Assembly: GCF_008329535.1 (NCBI RefSeq)
Contig: NZ_NPKR01000005.1
Coordinates: 372,001-436,000 of the forward strand
From: Mycolicibacterium sp. P1-18
GTDB lineage: Bacteria; Actinomycetota; Actinomycetes; Mycobacteriales; Mycobacteriaceae
Length of the DNA stretch: 64,000 nt
Reading direction: 5' to 3'
Shown here piece after piece: positions 56,657 through 64,000 of the stretch. Within the stretch, counting starts at the first letter, position 1; every line of letters begins with the position of its first letter. The notes under the pieces were generated by a model, which saw nothing but the letters and a program-made list of their open reading frames with translations, did not search any database and had not been told where the DNA came from. The position numbers and the translations under genes were made by a program.

Positions 56657-57127
56657 GTGGCGTTGAAGACCGATATCCGCGGCATGGTGCACCACTATCC
56701 CGACTACTTCGTCGTCGGCCGCGAGAAGATCCGCGAGTACGCGAAGGCCGTCCAGTCCTCCGACGGGGCCAGTCACGACGAGGAGGCCGCCGCCGAGCAG
56801 GGTCACCCGGCGCTCATGGCGCCGTTGACGTTCACCGCGGTGTACGCGCTGCTCGTCCAGCAGGACTTCTTCCGCACCGTGGACGTCGGCATCGAGACGA
56901 TGAACATCGTCCAGGTGGACCAGCGCTTCGTGTACCACCGACCGATCTACGCCGGCGACCGACTGTGGGCCCGGTTGGAGATCCATTCGGTGGACGAGCG
57001 ATTCGGCGCCGACATCGTCGTGACCAGGAACGTCTGCACCGACGACGACGGTGTGGTGGTGCTCGAGGCGTTCACCACCCTGATGGGCCAGCAGGCGGAG
57101 CAGACGGTGAAGATCACCGGGATGTAG
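56657..57127 (+). CDS. HadC-like (3R)-hydroxyacyl dehydratase subunit, solitary paralogue
   Basis: A 156-residue MaoC/hot-dog protein. MALKTDIRGMVHHYPDYFVVGREK, the core METMNIVQVDQRF-like segment, and HSVDERFGADIVVTRN are very close to HadC of the mycolic-acid FAS-II dehydratase. HadC is the non-catalytic partner of HadB; no hadB-like gene is adjacent. The conserved hydratase Asp/His pair of catalytic hot dogs is not seen. GTG at 56657. It could pair with a distant HadB or act in another acyl pathway. Confidence 0.85.
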   Translation: MALKTDIRGMVHHYPDYFVVGREKIREYAKAVQSSDGASHDEEAAAEQGHPALMAPLTFTAVYALLVQQDFFRTVDVGIETMNIVQVDQRFVYHRPIYAGDRLWARLEIHSVDERFGADIVVTRNVCTDDDGVVVLEAFTTLMGQQAEQTVKITGM

Positions 57128-57164
57128 CGACTCCCCCGCCTGACGCGCTGCCTACAGTGCAGGC

Positions 57165-58118
57165 ATGGGCCTGCGGTCGGCGTTGACGGACATGTTCGGA
57201 ATCGAGCACCCCATCGTGTTGGCACCCATGGGCGGGGTGGCAGGCGGCCGGCTGGCCGCCGCCGTCGCCGAGGGTGGCGGACTCGGCATGATCGGCGGCG
57301 GGCGCGGCGACGCGGAGTGGCTCCGCCGGGAATGCGACCTCGCCGCCAGCGGCACCAAAAGGCCTTGGGGCATCGGACTGTTGAGCTGGGCGGTCGACCA
57401 CGACGTCGTCGCCGCGGCGCTCGCGTGGCGACCGGCCGCGATCATGCTGTCCTTCGGCGATCCCGCTCCGTTCGCACCCGCCGTCCGCGACGCGGGCATC
57501 CCCCTGATCGTCCAGGTCACCAGCATGGCCGAGGCGCGGCGTGCGCTGGAGGTCGGCGCCGACGTGGTCGTGGCGCAGGGCACCGAAGCGGGCGGCCATG
57601 GCGGCGGCCGCTCGACGCTGCCCTTCGTGCCCGCCGTGGTCGACGTCGCCGGTGACGTCCCGGTACTGGCCGCCGGCGGAATCGCCGACGGCCGCGGGCT
57701 GGCCGCGGCGCTCGTGCTCGGCGCCGCCGGTGTGGTGATCGGCACCCGGTTCGAGGCCACCCCGGAAGCACTGCTCGACGCCGACGAGTCGGCGGCGATC
57801 ATGTCCGCCGGAGCCGCGGACACCGTGCTCGGCCGGGTGGCCGACGTCGCGGCCGACGCGGGCTGGCCCGCCGTCTACCCCGCCAGGACGCTGCGCAACG
57901 CCTTCACCGACGCGTGGCAGAACCGCGAGGATCAGCTGGGCCGCGACGCCGAGGCGCTGGCCGCCTTCCGGGCCGGTGTGGCCAGGGGAGACATGGACTT
58001 TCGGCCGGTCTGGGCGGGTGAAGCCGTCGACCTGGTCACCGAAGTGCGCGGCGCCTCGGCGCTGGTCGGCCGCATCGTCGACGAAGCGGTCGGCGCCTTG
58101 AACGCCGTCGACCGCTAA
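57165..58118 (+). CDS. Nitronate monooxygenase (2-nitropropane dioxygenase-like)
   Basis: A 317-residue FMN-dependent TIM barrel. IEHPIVLAPMGGVAGG at the N terminus, the catalytic His in AQGTEAGGHGG and VLAAGGIADGRGLAAALVLGA (FMN phosphate) are the class hallmarks. It oxidises alkyl nitronates such as propionate-3-nitronate or may be a related FMN oxidoreductase. ATG at 57165, 38 bases after the HadC-like gene, so the two may be co-transcribed. The end overlaps the convergent glycosyltransferase by four bases. Confidence 0.88.
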   Translation: MGLRSALTDMFGIEHPIVLAPMGGVAGGRLAAAVAEGGGLGMIGGGRGDAEWLRRECDLAASGTKRPWGIGLLSWAVDHDVVAAALAWRPAAIMLSFGDPAPFAPAVRDAGIPLIVQVTSMAEARRALEVGADVVVAQGTEAGGHGGGRSTLPFVPAVVDVAGDVPVLAAGGIADGRGLAAALVLGAAGVVIGTRFEATPEALLDADESAAIMSAGAADTVLGRVADVAADAGWPAVYPARTLRNAFTDAWQNREDQLGRDAEALAAFRAGVARGDMDFRPVWAGEAVDLVTEVRGASALVGRIVDEAVGALNAVDR

Positions 58119-59209
58119 CCCGGCGTCGGGTGGGCTTCGTAGAAGTCGAGGTGGCGGTTCGCGGCCGCCGACCACGTCAGCGACGTAGCCAACGCGCGTC
58201 CCGGGCGCGGATCCGCGCCGGACTCCAGTGCGTCGGCCATCAGTGCAGCCATGTGAGCCGTCGTCGCGCCGTAGCCGACGGTGTCACCAAACACCTCGCG
58301 CAGCACCGGCAGATCCCGGGCGACGACGGGACGACCGGCGGCGAGCGCCTCCATCGCGGCCAGCCCGAAGCCCTCCTTGGTCGACGGGAAGGCGAAGACC
58401 GACGACGCGGCGACCAGGCTCGGCAGCTCGTCGTCGTCGACGGCACCGAGGATGAGCGGCTCGACGCCGAGCTCGGCGCATCGGCGGTCGAACTCGGCGC
58501 GGTAGTCGCGGTAGTCGAAGAGCGTCTCACCGCCGGCGATCACCAACCCGACGTCGGGAACGCGTTGCCGCAGAGCGTGATACGCCTGCACCAGGTCGAC
58601 GGTGCCCTTGCGTGGCTCGATGCCGCCGACCGCCAGGACGTAACGGCCGAGCGTGCGCCGCCACTGCTCGCGCCGCGCCTCGGCGACCGGGGTGTCGGCG
58701 GCCGCATCGACGAACCGTTGCGCGGCAACGCCGTTCGGGATCACGCTGGGCGACAGTCCCCACCCGGCCCGCACCTCCGCCGCCACCGCCTCGGAGACAC
58801 AGATGCGCGCGTACGGTTCGACGACGGCCTTCTCGTGACATTCCGCCAGCACCGGCGTGGTGAACTGGTCGAGGTGGTGGATGGTCCGGATGCACGTACC
58901 CACGGCGTTGGCACTGATGCAGTCCTGCGCGTGCACGACGTCGTAGGCCTCGGGCGTGAACGCCTCCCGCAGCAACGCGATCGACCGCACGATGCGCGAG
59001 GTGACCGACTCCTCGCCCCCGTCGGGAAAGTCCACCAGTCGCACGCCCACGCCGGGGTCGACGGCGCGGAAGAAACCGCGGTCACCGTGGCGAGCCAGCG
59101 ACCACACCGTGACGTCGGCGCCCGCCGCGGCCAGCGCTTCGGCCAGGTGCAGCGTGTGCACGACGCCGCCGCGGGGCTTCGTCGAATAGGTGAGCAGGGC
59201 GACGCGCAC
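58115..59209 (-). CDS. MSMEG_0565-family glycosyltransferase
   Basis: A 364-residue GT-B enzyme. The N terminus RVALLTYSTKPRGGVVHTLH is characteristic of the MSMEG_0565 family, a fixed member of one type of nitrogen-starvation (Nit1C-like) cluster. The GT4 EX7E motif appears in TKEGFGLAAMEAL. GTG at 59209 is preferred because GGGAG lies six bases upstream; a TTG at 59215 would overlap the preceding stop. The sugar acceptor is unknown, but its constant linkage implies the cluster product is glycosylated. Confidence 0.87.
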   Translation of the reverse strand: MRVALLTYSTKPRGGVVHTLHLAEALAAAGADVTVWSLARHGDRGFFRAVDPGVGVRLVDFPDGGEESVTSRIVRSIALLREAFTPEAYDVVHAQDCISANAVGTCIRTIHHLDQFTTPVLAECHEKAVVEPYARICVSEAVAAEVRAGWGLSPSVIPNGVAAQRFVDAAADTPVAEARREQWRRTLGRYVLAVGGIEPRKGTVDLVQAYHALRQRVPDVGLVIAGGETLFDYRDYRAEFDRRCAELGVEPLILGAVDDDELPSLVAASSVFAFPSTKEGFGLAAMEALAAGRPVVARDLPVLREVFGDTVGYGATTAHMAALMADALESGADPRPGRALATSLTWSAAANRHLDFYEAHPTPG

Positions 59210-59211
59210 CT

Positions 59212-60042
59212 TCAACTCCCGGCGCCGAGACCGTAGGCGTCGACCCGCCGTTCGGCGATGTGGTTCAACACCTTTCGGGCACGGGTGATCTCGGCCCCGA
59301 CGTCGACGGTCACCTTGGCCAGCCCGCCCTTGGAACCGGTGTTCGCCAACACGTCGCCGCCCGGGCCGACGACCTTCGCCTGGCCGAGGAATCGCAAAGC
59401 GCCCATCACCCCCGTCTGATTCGACGAGACGACGACCACCTGGTTCTCCGCCGCCCGGGCGCAGTCGTAGAGGTCGAACAGCCGCGCCTGCCGGTCGGCG
59501 GGCAGCCGGGACGCCCGGTCGGTGACGCTGGCCGGCCAGGCCGACAGCGCGGCGATGACGTGGGCGCCGTCGAGCGCCAGCGCGCGGGCGGACTCGGGGA
59601 AGGTCTTGTCGTAGTCGATCAGCATCCCCAGTCGGCCGACCGGGGTGTCGAATGCCGTGAACGCGTCGCCCGCCAGGTAGGCCAGCGACTCGCCCGCCGG
59701 CTGATGCACCTTGCGGTGCTGGCCCAGCACCCCGTCACCCGACACGCAGATCGCCGCGTTGTACCGCCCGCCCAGCGCCTGCTCGGCATACCCGACGCAG
59801 ACCGTCATGGGACCCGCCGCAGCGATCACCGCCGCGATCTCCGGCCCGTCGGGATCCAGGGCGGGGGGCTGGTCGTTGAGATCGGGCGCGCGAAGGTCGC
59901 CGATGTACCCACCGAGACACGCGTCGGGGAACACCAACAACTCGACGCCGTCACGCGCGGCAGCATCGACGATGCCGACGACCTTGCTGACGCCGCGGTC
60001 CACGTCGCGGCCGAAGTGCGCCGCGACCGCACCGATCGTCAC
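59212..60042 (-). CDS. Nitrilase-superfamily protein with replaced catalytic triad
   Basis: A 276-residue carbon-nitrogen hydrolase fold. In active nitrilases the triad is Glu-Lys-Cys. Here the Glu site reads VFPD (Asp40), the Lys is kept (Lys111 in GQHRKVHQP), and the Cys site, normally LICYDxxFPE, reads LIDYDKTFPE with Asp143. The codons are clear in the DNA. The protein is therefore unlikely to form the usual thioester intermediate. It may be a binding or scaffold subunit, or use different chemistry. GTG at 60042; TTG 60051 is possible. Confidence 0.85.
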   Translation of the reverse strand: MTIGAVAAHFGRDVDRGVSKVVGIVDAAARDGVELLVFPDACLGGYIGDLRAPDLNDQPPALDPDGPEIAAVIAAAGPMTVCVGYAEQALGGRYNAAICVSGDGVLGQHRKVHQPAGESLAYLAGDAFTAFDTPVGRLGMLIDYDKTFPESARALALDGAHVIAALSAWPASVTDRASRLPADRQARLFDLYDCARAAENQVVVVSSNQTGVMGALRFLGQAKVVGPGGDVLANTGSKGGLAKVTVDVGAEITRARKVLNHIAERRVDAYGLGAGS

Positions 60043-60053
60043 GAGTCCCAAGG

Positions 60054-61463
60054 TCAGGCCCGTCCCAGCCCGGTGACGTCGGCGGCCACCGCGGTCGTGG
60101 TGACGCCGTCGGGCCATCTGAGTCGGACTCCGCGGCGAGCCGTCAGTTCGCCGCACGCGGCGGTGACCACGCCGGTCGGCACTCGCGGCGCGGCCACTCC
60201 GGCCCGGTCCGCGGTGAGCATCGCGTAGCCGGGGAAGCACGTGAGCCACGCGCCCATGTCGGCGGTCGCGGGCCGGGGAATGCGGGCCACGTCGAGTTCG
60301 GCGCCGGTGCCACTGGCCTCGGCCAGCATTCCCATCGTGCCGACGACACCGGCCATGCTGACGTCCTTGGCCGCTCGCGGCGCCATTCGCGCGATCAACG
60401 TGGACAGCTCGGCGAGGTCGTCGGCGCTTCGGGTGCCACTCGAATCCCATTGCCGACCATGCTGACCCGGGCGCCAGTCCCCCGCCAGATCGGCCGTCAG
60501 ACGCACGGTGTCGCCCGCGGAGCCACCGCCGGCGCGGATCGGAGTCGACGTCCGTCCGAAGGCCGTCACCGCCAGCGAGGCGGGGACCCCGAGTTGGGTG
60601 TGACCGCCGAGCACCGGCACCCGCCACGCCTGCGAGGCCTTCGCGATGCCCCGCACGATGCGGGTCAGCAGCGAGCGGGTGGGCGCCCCGACGGCGTCGA
60701 GCAACCCCGTCGGCGCAGCGCCCATCGCGGTCAGGTCGTTGACGTTGACCAGCACCGAGCACCACCCCGCCCACTCCGGATCGCGTTCCACCATGGACGG
60801 GATGATTGCATCACACGCCGCGACCAGATCGCTGCCGGGCAGCGGCACGCCGTCGTCGCCGATGAAACCGTCGGGACCCAGGCCGCCGGGCACCGCGCGC
60901 AACGGAGCCAGGGCGTCGCCGAGAAAGGACTTGGTCGCGTCGGCGAGACGCTGCATCCGGTGCAGCGGCCACCGCATCAGCGCATGCGGTTGGCCCGCCA
61001 CCAGACAGTCGCCGTGATCCTCCCAGCCGAGCGCGCCGAACATCTCCGCGTACCGCCGCTGCACGGTCGCGTCGAAGCGCAGCACGCCCGCCGACTCGGC
61101 GTGGGCGCACGCCGCGCGGACCAGGGCCGGGCCCACTCCCGAGGACCGAGCGGCCGCGCTGGTGACGAGCCTGCTGCCCGTCCACCAGCCGAGGTCGGGC
61201 TCGCACCGCGGGGCGAGGCGCACGCCGCCCACCACCGTGGCGTCCTGGGCGACCGCCACCAGCACCACCGTGCGCGGATCGTCGTCGACGTCGTCGGCGT
61301 CGCTGCCCGCGAAGAGGTGCTGGTCGACGACGAAGGCGTCGTGGCGCAGCCTGCGGTACGCCGCCAGGTCGACCTCGTCCGCGCGGCGGATCAGGAAGCC
61401 CGCCGCGGGGACGGCGTGGGAACGGGTGCCGGCGAGAATCGACAGCGTCTCCACGACCCTCAC
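60054..61463 (-). CDS. GNAT acetyltransferase-AIR synthase-like fusion (MSMEG_0567 type)
   Basis: A 469-residue two-domain protein. Residues about 15-155 form a GNAT domain (FLIRRADEVDLAAYRRLRHD, the acetyl-CoA region around SSGVGPALVRAACA). Residues about 165-469 resemble AIR synthase/PurM (DGFIGDDGVPLPGSDLVAAC, VNVNDLTAMGAAPTGLLDAV, GGHTQLGVPASLAVTAFG), an ATP-using fold. In some genomes the two parts are separate genes (sll0786/sll0787 types). GTG at 61463 overlaps the radical SAM stop. Substrate unknown; it probably activates and acylates a nitrogen compound. Confidence 0.85.
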   Translation of the reverse strand: MRVVETLSILAGTRSHAVPAAGFLIRRADEVDLAAYRRLRHDAFVVDQHLFAGSDADDVDDDPRTVVLVAVAQDATVVGGVRLAPRCEPDLGWWTGSRLVTSAAARSSGVGPALVRAACAHAESAGVLRFDATVQRRYAEMFGALGWEDHGDCLVAGQPHALMRWPLHRMQRLADATKSFLGDALAPLRAVPGGLGPDGFIGDDGVPLPGSDLVAACDAIIPSMVERDPEWAGWCSVLVNVNDLTAMGAAPTGLLDAVGAPTRSLLTRIVRGIAKASQAWRVPVLGGHTQLGVPASLAVTAFGRTSTPIRAGGGSAGDTVRLTADLAGDWRPGQHGRQWDSSGTRSADDLAELSTLIARMAPRAAKDVSMAGVVGTMGMLAEASGTGAELDVARIPRPATADMGAWLTCFPGYAMLTADRAGVAAPRVPTGVVTAACGELTARRGVRLRWPDGVTTTAVAADVTGLGRA

Positions 61464-62515
61464 CCGCCGACGCTCTGGAGCACGCCGCACGCGCCACACG
61501 CGGCGCAGCCGGCCTTCTGGTCGGCCCCTGCCATGCCCGCCAGCCGCAGCACGTTGGCGACCTCCCGGGACACCTTCTCGACGGTGGCCGCGTCGGGCGC
61601 CCCCACCCGGTCGACGTCGACTGCCAACGTGCCGGGGTGCGGGCGGAACGGCACCACGAAGGGGTAGACGCCCATCTCGACGAGTTCGGCTGCACCGGAG
61701 ATCAATTCGTCGGGATCCTCGCCCAGGCCCACGATGAGATACGTCGACACCTGGTTGGGGCCGAAGACGCGGACGGCCTCCCGCCACGCCTCGCGGTACT
61801 GCGCGAGGGGAACGGTCGCCTTGCCCGGCATCCACCGGCGGCGCACCTCGTCGTCGAGGGACTCGACGTGGATGCCGATCGCGTCCGCGCCCGCGTCGCG
61901 CAACTCGGTCAGCACCGCCAGATCCGCCGGCGGCTCGCACTGCACCTGGATGGGTAGCCCCGGCACCGCGGCCTTCACCGCCCGCACGCATCGGGCCAGA
62001 TGCCGGGCACCGCGGTCGGTGCCGGCCGACGTGCCCGTGGTCATGACCATGTGGCGGACGCCGTCCAGTCGCACCGCGGCCTCGGCCACCTCGGCGAGTT
62101 CGTGCGGTCGCTTCACCGCCGTCGTGGCGCCCGAGCGCAGCGACTCCTCGATGGAGCAGAACCGGCACCGGTCGTCGACGCCGTAGCGGATGCACGTCTG
62201 GACGACGGTGGTGGCCAGCACGTCCCGGCCGTGCAGCCGGGCGATCTTCTCGTAGGAGATGCCCTCGGTGGTCTGCAGATCGTAGAACGCGGGCCGGTCG
62301 ATCACGTCGACCTCCAGGCCCGAGTCCTGCCCGTCGAGCAGCACGCGGCTGCCGTCGAAGACGAAGGGACTGTTGGCATTCAGCGGGATCGCGGCGGCGC
62401 GGCCGTCGATCATCAGGTGACCGTCGGCGCTGGGGCCGGCGCCGGCGGTCCGGCTGACCGGCGGGCGACCCCGGATTCCCAGCAGGGTGAGGTCGACGCG
62501 GGTGGAGACGGACAT
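61460..62515 (-). CDS. Radical SAM protein, MSMEG_0568 family
   Basis: A 351-residue radical SAM enzyme. The cluster cysteines are Cys108, Cys117 and Cys120, a C-x8-C-x2-C spacing unlike the canonical C-x3-C-x2-C. VMTTGTSAGTDRG is the SAM-binding GGE-like strand, and IHVESLDDEVRRRWMPGK and YLIVGLGEDPDELI complete the barrel. The C terminus has an extra Cys group, GCAACGACG, perhaps for another Fe-S centre. ATG at 62515. It is a core member of the Nit1C-like cluster. Confidence 0.88.
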   Translation of the reverse strand: MSVSTRVDLTLLGIRGRPPVSRTAGAGPSADGHLMIDGRAAAIPLNANSPFVFDGSRVLLDGQDSGLEVDVIDRPAFYDLQTTEGISYEKIARLHGRDVLATTVVQTCIRYGVDDRCRFCSIEESLRSGATTAVKRPHELAEVAEAAVRLDGVRHMVMTTGTSAGTDRGARHLARCVRAVKAAVPGLPIQVQCEPPADLAVLTELRDAGADAIGIHVESLDDEVRRRWMPGKATVPLAQYREAWREAVRVFGPNQVSTYLIVGLGEDPDELISGAAELVEMGVYPFVVPFRPHPGTLAVDVDRVGAPDAATVEKVSREVANVLRLAGMAGADQKAGCAACGACGVLQSVGG

Positions 62516-62529
62516 GGCTTCCCTCGTTC

Positions 62530-63819
62530 TCAGCGGGCCACGGCGAGGCGGCGACGAGCGCTTGGCGCGGACTGGCGTCGGAGATCGTCGATGATCGTCT
62601 CGGCAATGTGCTTGGCGTCGCGGTCGACGCCGAGGAACCGACCGGAACCCCAGGTGTGCATCCACGGCAGTCCGACGAAGGACAGACCCTCGACCTCCGT
62701 GATGCCCCTGTTTTGCATCGGCCGCCCTCCGCCGTCGAAGGCGCTGGCCTCGATCCACCGGTAGTCGGGCCGGTAGCCGATGGCCCAGACGATGCTGGTG
62801 ACCCCGGCGGCGGCCAGATCGAGTTCGGTGAGGTCGGCGTCGGGTTCCCACACCGGGATGTACCGGGTGGCCGGCGGCGCCGTGATCCCCTCGCGCTCGA
62901 TGAACGCGTCGATGTCGGCGCAGATCGAGTTGTAGGTCGCGTCGGCCTTGTCGAGAGCACCGCGCAGCGACGGTTCGAAGGTCAGCCTGGTGTCCCGGCC
63001 GTCACCGAGGGTGCCGTAGAGCCGCATGCCTTCGGCGGCGAACCTGCGCAGGTCGATGTCGCGGCCGCCGTCGCGCCCGGTGACGTAGTGGTTGGTCTTC
63101 TCGATGGCTGCTTTGCCCCCGGGGTACTCCGGCGCCGACTTGTCGTAGAGCCCCATGTCGGCGAGCCAGGTCATGCAGTCCCGGCCGCGGTAGAACCGGG
63201 CGACCCGCGGGGCGCTGCCCACCGCGAGATGCACCTGACGGCCCTCCAAGTGCAGGTCCTCGGCGATTTGGGCGCCGGACTGGCCGGTGCCGACGACCAG
63301 CACCGCGCCCTCGGGCAGCTGGTCGGCGTTGCGGTACTGCTCGGAGTGGATCTGGGTGATCGAGCTGTCCAGCGACGCCGCGAACGCGGGCAGCACGGGA
63401 ATGGGATAGCCGCCGGTGGCCACCACCGCGTGGTCACACGTCATCGTCTCCCGGCCCGCCGCGGTGTCCAGCGTCAGCTCGAAACCGCCTGCGGCTCGGC
63501 GACGCAACGTCGTGACGCGGGTGTGCGTGCGCAGCGGCGGCTCGAAGGTCCGCAGCCACCCGTCGAGCCACTGCACGACCTCGTCGCGGGTCATGAAGCC
63601 GTCGGGGTCGGGACCGTCGTAGGCGTAGCCCGGCAGCTTGCAGTGCCAGTTGGGCGTCACCAGGGTGAAGTTGTCCCAGCGGGTGTCCGCCCAGGCGTGC
63701 ACCGGGGTCTTGGCCTCCAGCACGACGTGGTCGACGCCCTCCTGCAGCAGGTACCAACTCACCGACAGGCCGGCTTGACCGCCGCCGACGACGGCGACGG
63801 ACACGTGTTCGGCGGTCAT
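62530..63819 (-). CDS. Flavin-dependent oxidoreductase, MSMEG_0569 family
   Basis: A 429-residue FMO/BVMO-like flavoprotein. VAVVGGGQAGLSVSWYL binds FAD, VLVVGTGQSGAQIAEDL binds NADPH, and GITEVEGLSFVGLPWMHTWGSGRFLGVD is the C-terminal FAD loop. WDNFTLVTPNW is typical of this family. It probably oxygenates a nitrogen-containing intermediate in the cluster. The ATG at 63819 overlaps the upstream gene's stop. Confidence 0.88.
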   Translation of the reverse strand: MTAEHVSVAVVGGGQAGLSVSWYLLQEGVDHVVLEAKTPVHAWADTRWDNFTLVTPNWHCKLPGYAYDGPDPDGFMTRDEVVQWLDGWLRTFEPPLRTHTRVTTLRRRAAGGFELTLDTAAGRETMTCDHAVVATGGYPIPVLPAFAASLDSSITQIHSEQYRNADQLPEGAVLVVGTGQSGAQIAEDLHLEGRQVHLAVGSAPRVARFYRGRDCMTWLADMGLYDKSAPEYPGGKAAIEKTNHYVTGRDGGRDIDLRRFAAEGMRLYGTLGDGRDTRLTFEPSLRGALDKADATYNSICADIDAFIEREGITAPPATRYIPVWEPDADLTELDLAAAGVTSIVWAIGYRPDYRWIEASAFDGGGRPMQNRGITEVEGLSFVGLPWMHTWGSGRFLGVDRDAKHIAETIIDDLRRQSAPSARRRLAVAR

Positions 63820-64000
63820 GACGTCGTCTCCAGTCCGGGGTGCATGGCGACGACACGGATCGTCGCGTCACCGGGGTAGTGCGTTGCCGCGGAATTGATT
63901 TGCTCCGCTGTCGCGGTGGCAGAGGTGCACGCGAAGCCGAACTTGGCGCGCACGCGGTCGCTGGCCTCCTGCAACGCGGTGGCGGACCGGTCGACGAAGT
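63816..64000 (-). CDS. MSMEG_0570-family nitrogen starvation protein, truncated by window edge
   Basis: The last 61 codons of a small protein, reading ALQEASDRVRAKFGFACTS and ending IRVVAMHPGLETTS. The VRAKFGFACTSA segment and its position before the MSMEG_0569-type gene identify the small MSMEG_0570-type family found in these clusters; function unknown. The start lies beyond the window. The stop overlaps the flavoprotein ATG. Confidence 0.68.
   Translation of the reverse strand, partial: FVDRSATALQEASDRVRAKFGFACTSATATAEQINSAATHYPGDATIRVVAMHPGLETTS

Noticed and set aside
61464..62960. Upstream extension of the GNAT-AIR reading frame to 62960
   Set aside because: The extension runs through the radical SAM gene in another frame with low-complexity translation; GTG 61463 overlapping the preceding stop is the natural start.

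Overview
The window reads as chromosomal DNA of a mycobacterium, most likely an environmental fast grower (Mycolicibacterium-like). It is GC-rich and nearly every base is coding. Many genes start with GTG or overlap by 4 bases (ATGA/GTGA). It carries actinobacterial or mycobacterial marker genes: accD5, accE5, accA3, rsbW-sigF, lat-lrpA, a HadC-type dehydratase subunit and an Lsr2-type protein. The species assignment is inference. No rRNA, tRNA, insertion sequence, phage or CRISPR array was seen.

From memory of M. tuberculosis H37Rv, a conserved backbone runs accD5-accE5-maf-sseA-SufE-like-accA3 / rsbW-sigF / lrpA-lat / Rv3292-pcd / Rv3294c-Rv3295-lhr. Here that backbone keeps its order but is split by metabolic cargo at almost every junction.

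1-13.6 kb: a gmd copy cut by the window edge, a WcaI-like glycosyltransferase, then the acyl-CoA carboxylase locus. This locus is interrupted by gmd-fcl (GDP-fucose synthesis) and by a PhyH-type dioxygenase with an alkaline-phosphatase-fold enzyme. 13.6-25.7 kb: malate dehydrogenase, an Lsr2-like protein, and a nearly complete purine ring degradation set (NCS2 permease with a degenerate OHCU-decarboxylase-like tail, uraD, hiuH, uricase, xanthine-dehydrogenase-type FAD and Fe-S/Mo subunits, MobA/MocA-like nucleotidyltransferase). The SigF anti-sigma/sigma pair and a CsbD protein lie inside this stretch. 25.7-30.4 kb: lysine catabolism (lat, lrpA, a HglS/DUF1338 protein, pcd). 30.4-35.6 kb: htpG, an SDR, scoAB and a divergent LysR regulator.

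35.6-42.7 kb: an uncharacterised carbohydrate module (MFS transporter, DeoR regulator, zinc dehydrogenase, DhnA-type aldolase, FGGY kinase, D-2-hydroxyacid dehydrogenase). 42.7-50.4 kb: a hexuronate/aldonate operon (UxuB-like, IdnD-like, MHS transporter, mannonate dehydratase, KDPG aldolase, KDG kinase) facing an IclR regulator. 50.4-58.1 kb: an iron-ADH-like remnant protein, a TetR regulator, the 1510-residue Lhr helicase, a lone HadC paralogue and a nitronate monooxygenase. 58.1-64 kb: most of a Nit1C/MSMEG_0565-0570-type cluster (glycosyltransferase, nitrilase-fold protein without its catalytic triad, GNAT-AIR synthase fusion, radical SAM, flavin oxidoreductase, small nitrogen-starvation protein), cut by the window edge.

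Recurrent themes are paralogues that have lost catalytic residues next to intact partners, and long near-perfect intergenic hairpins.
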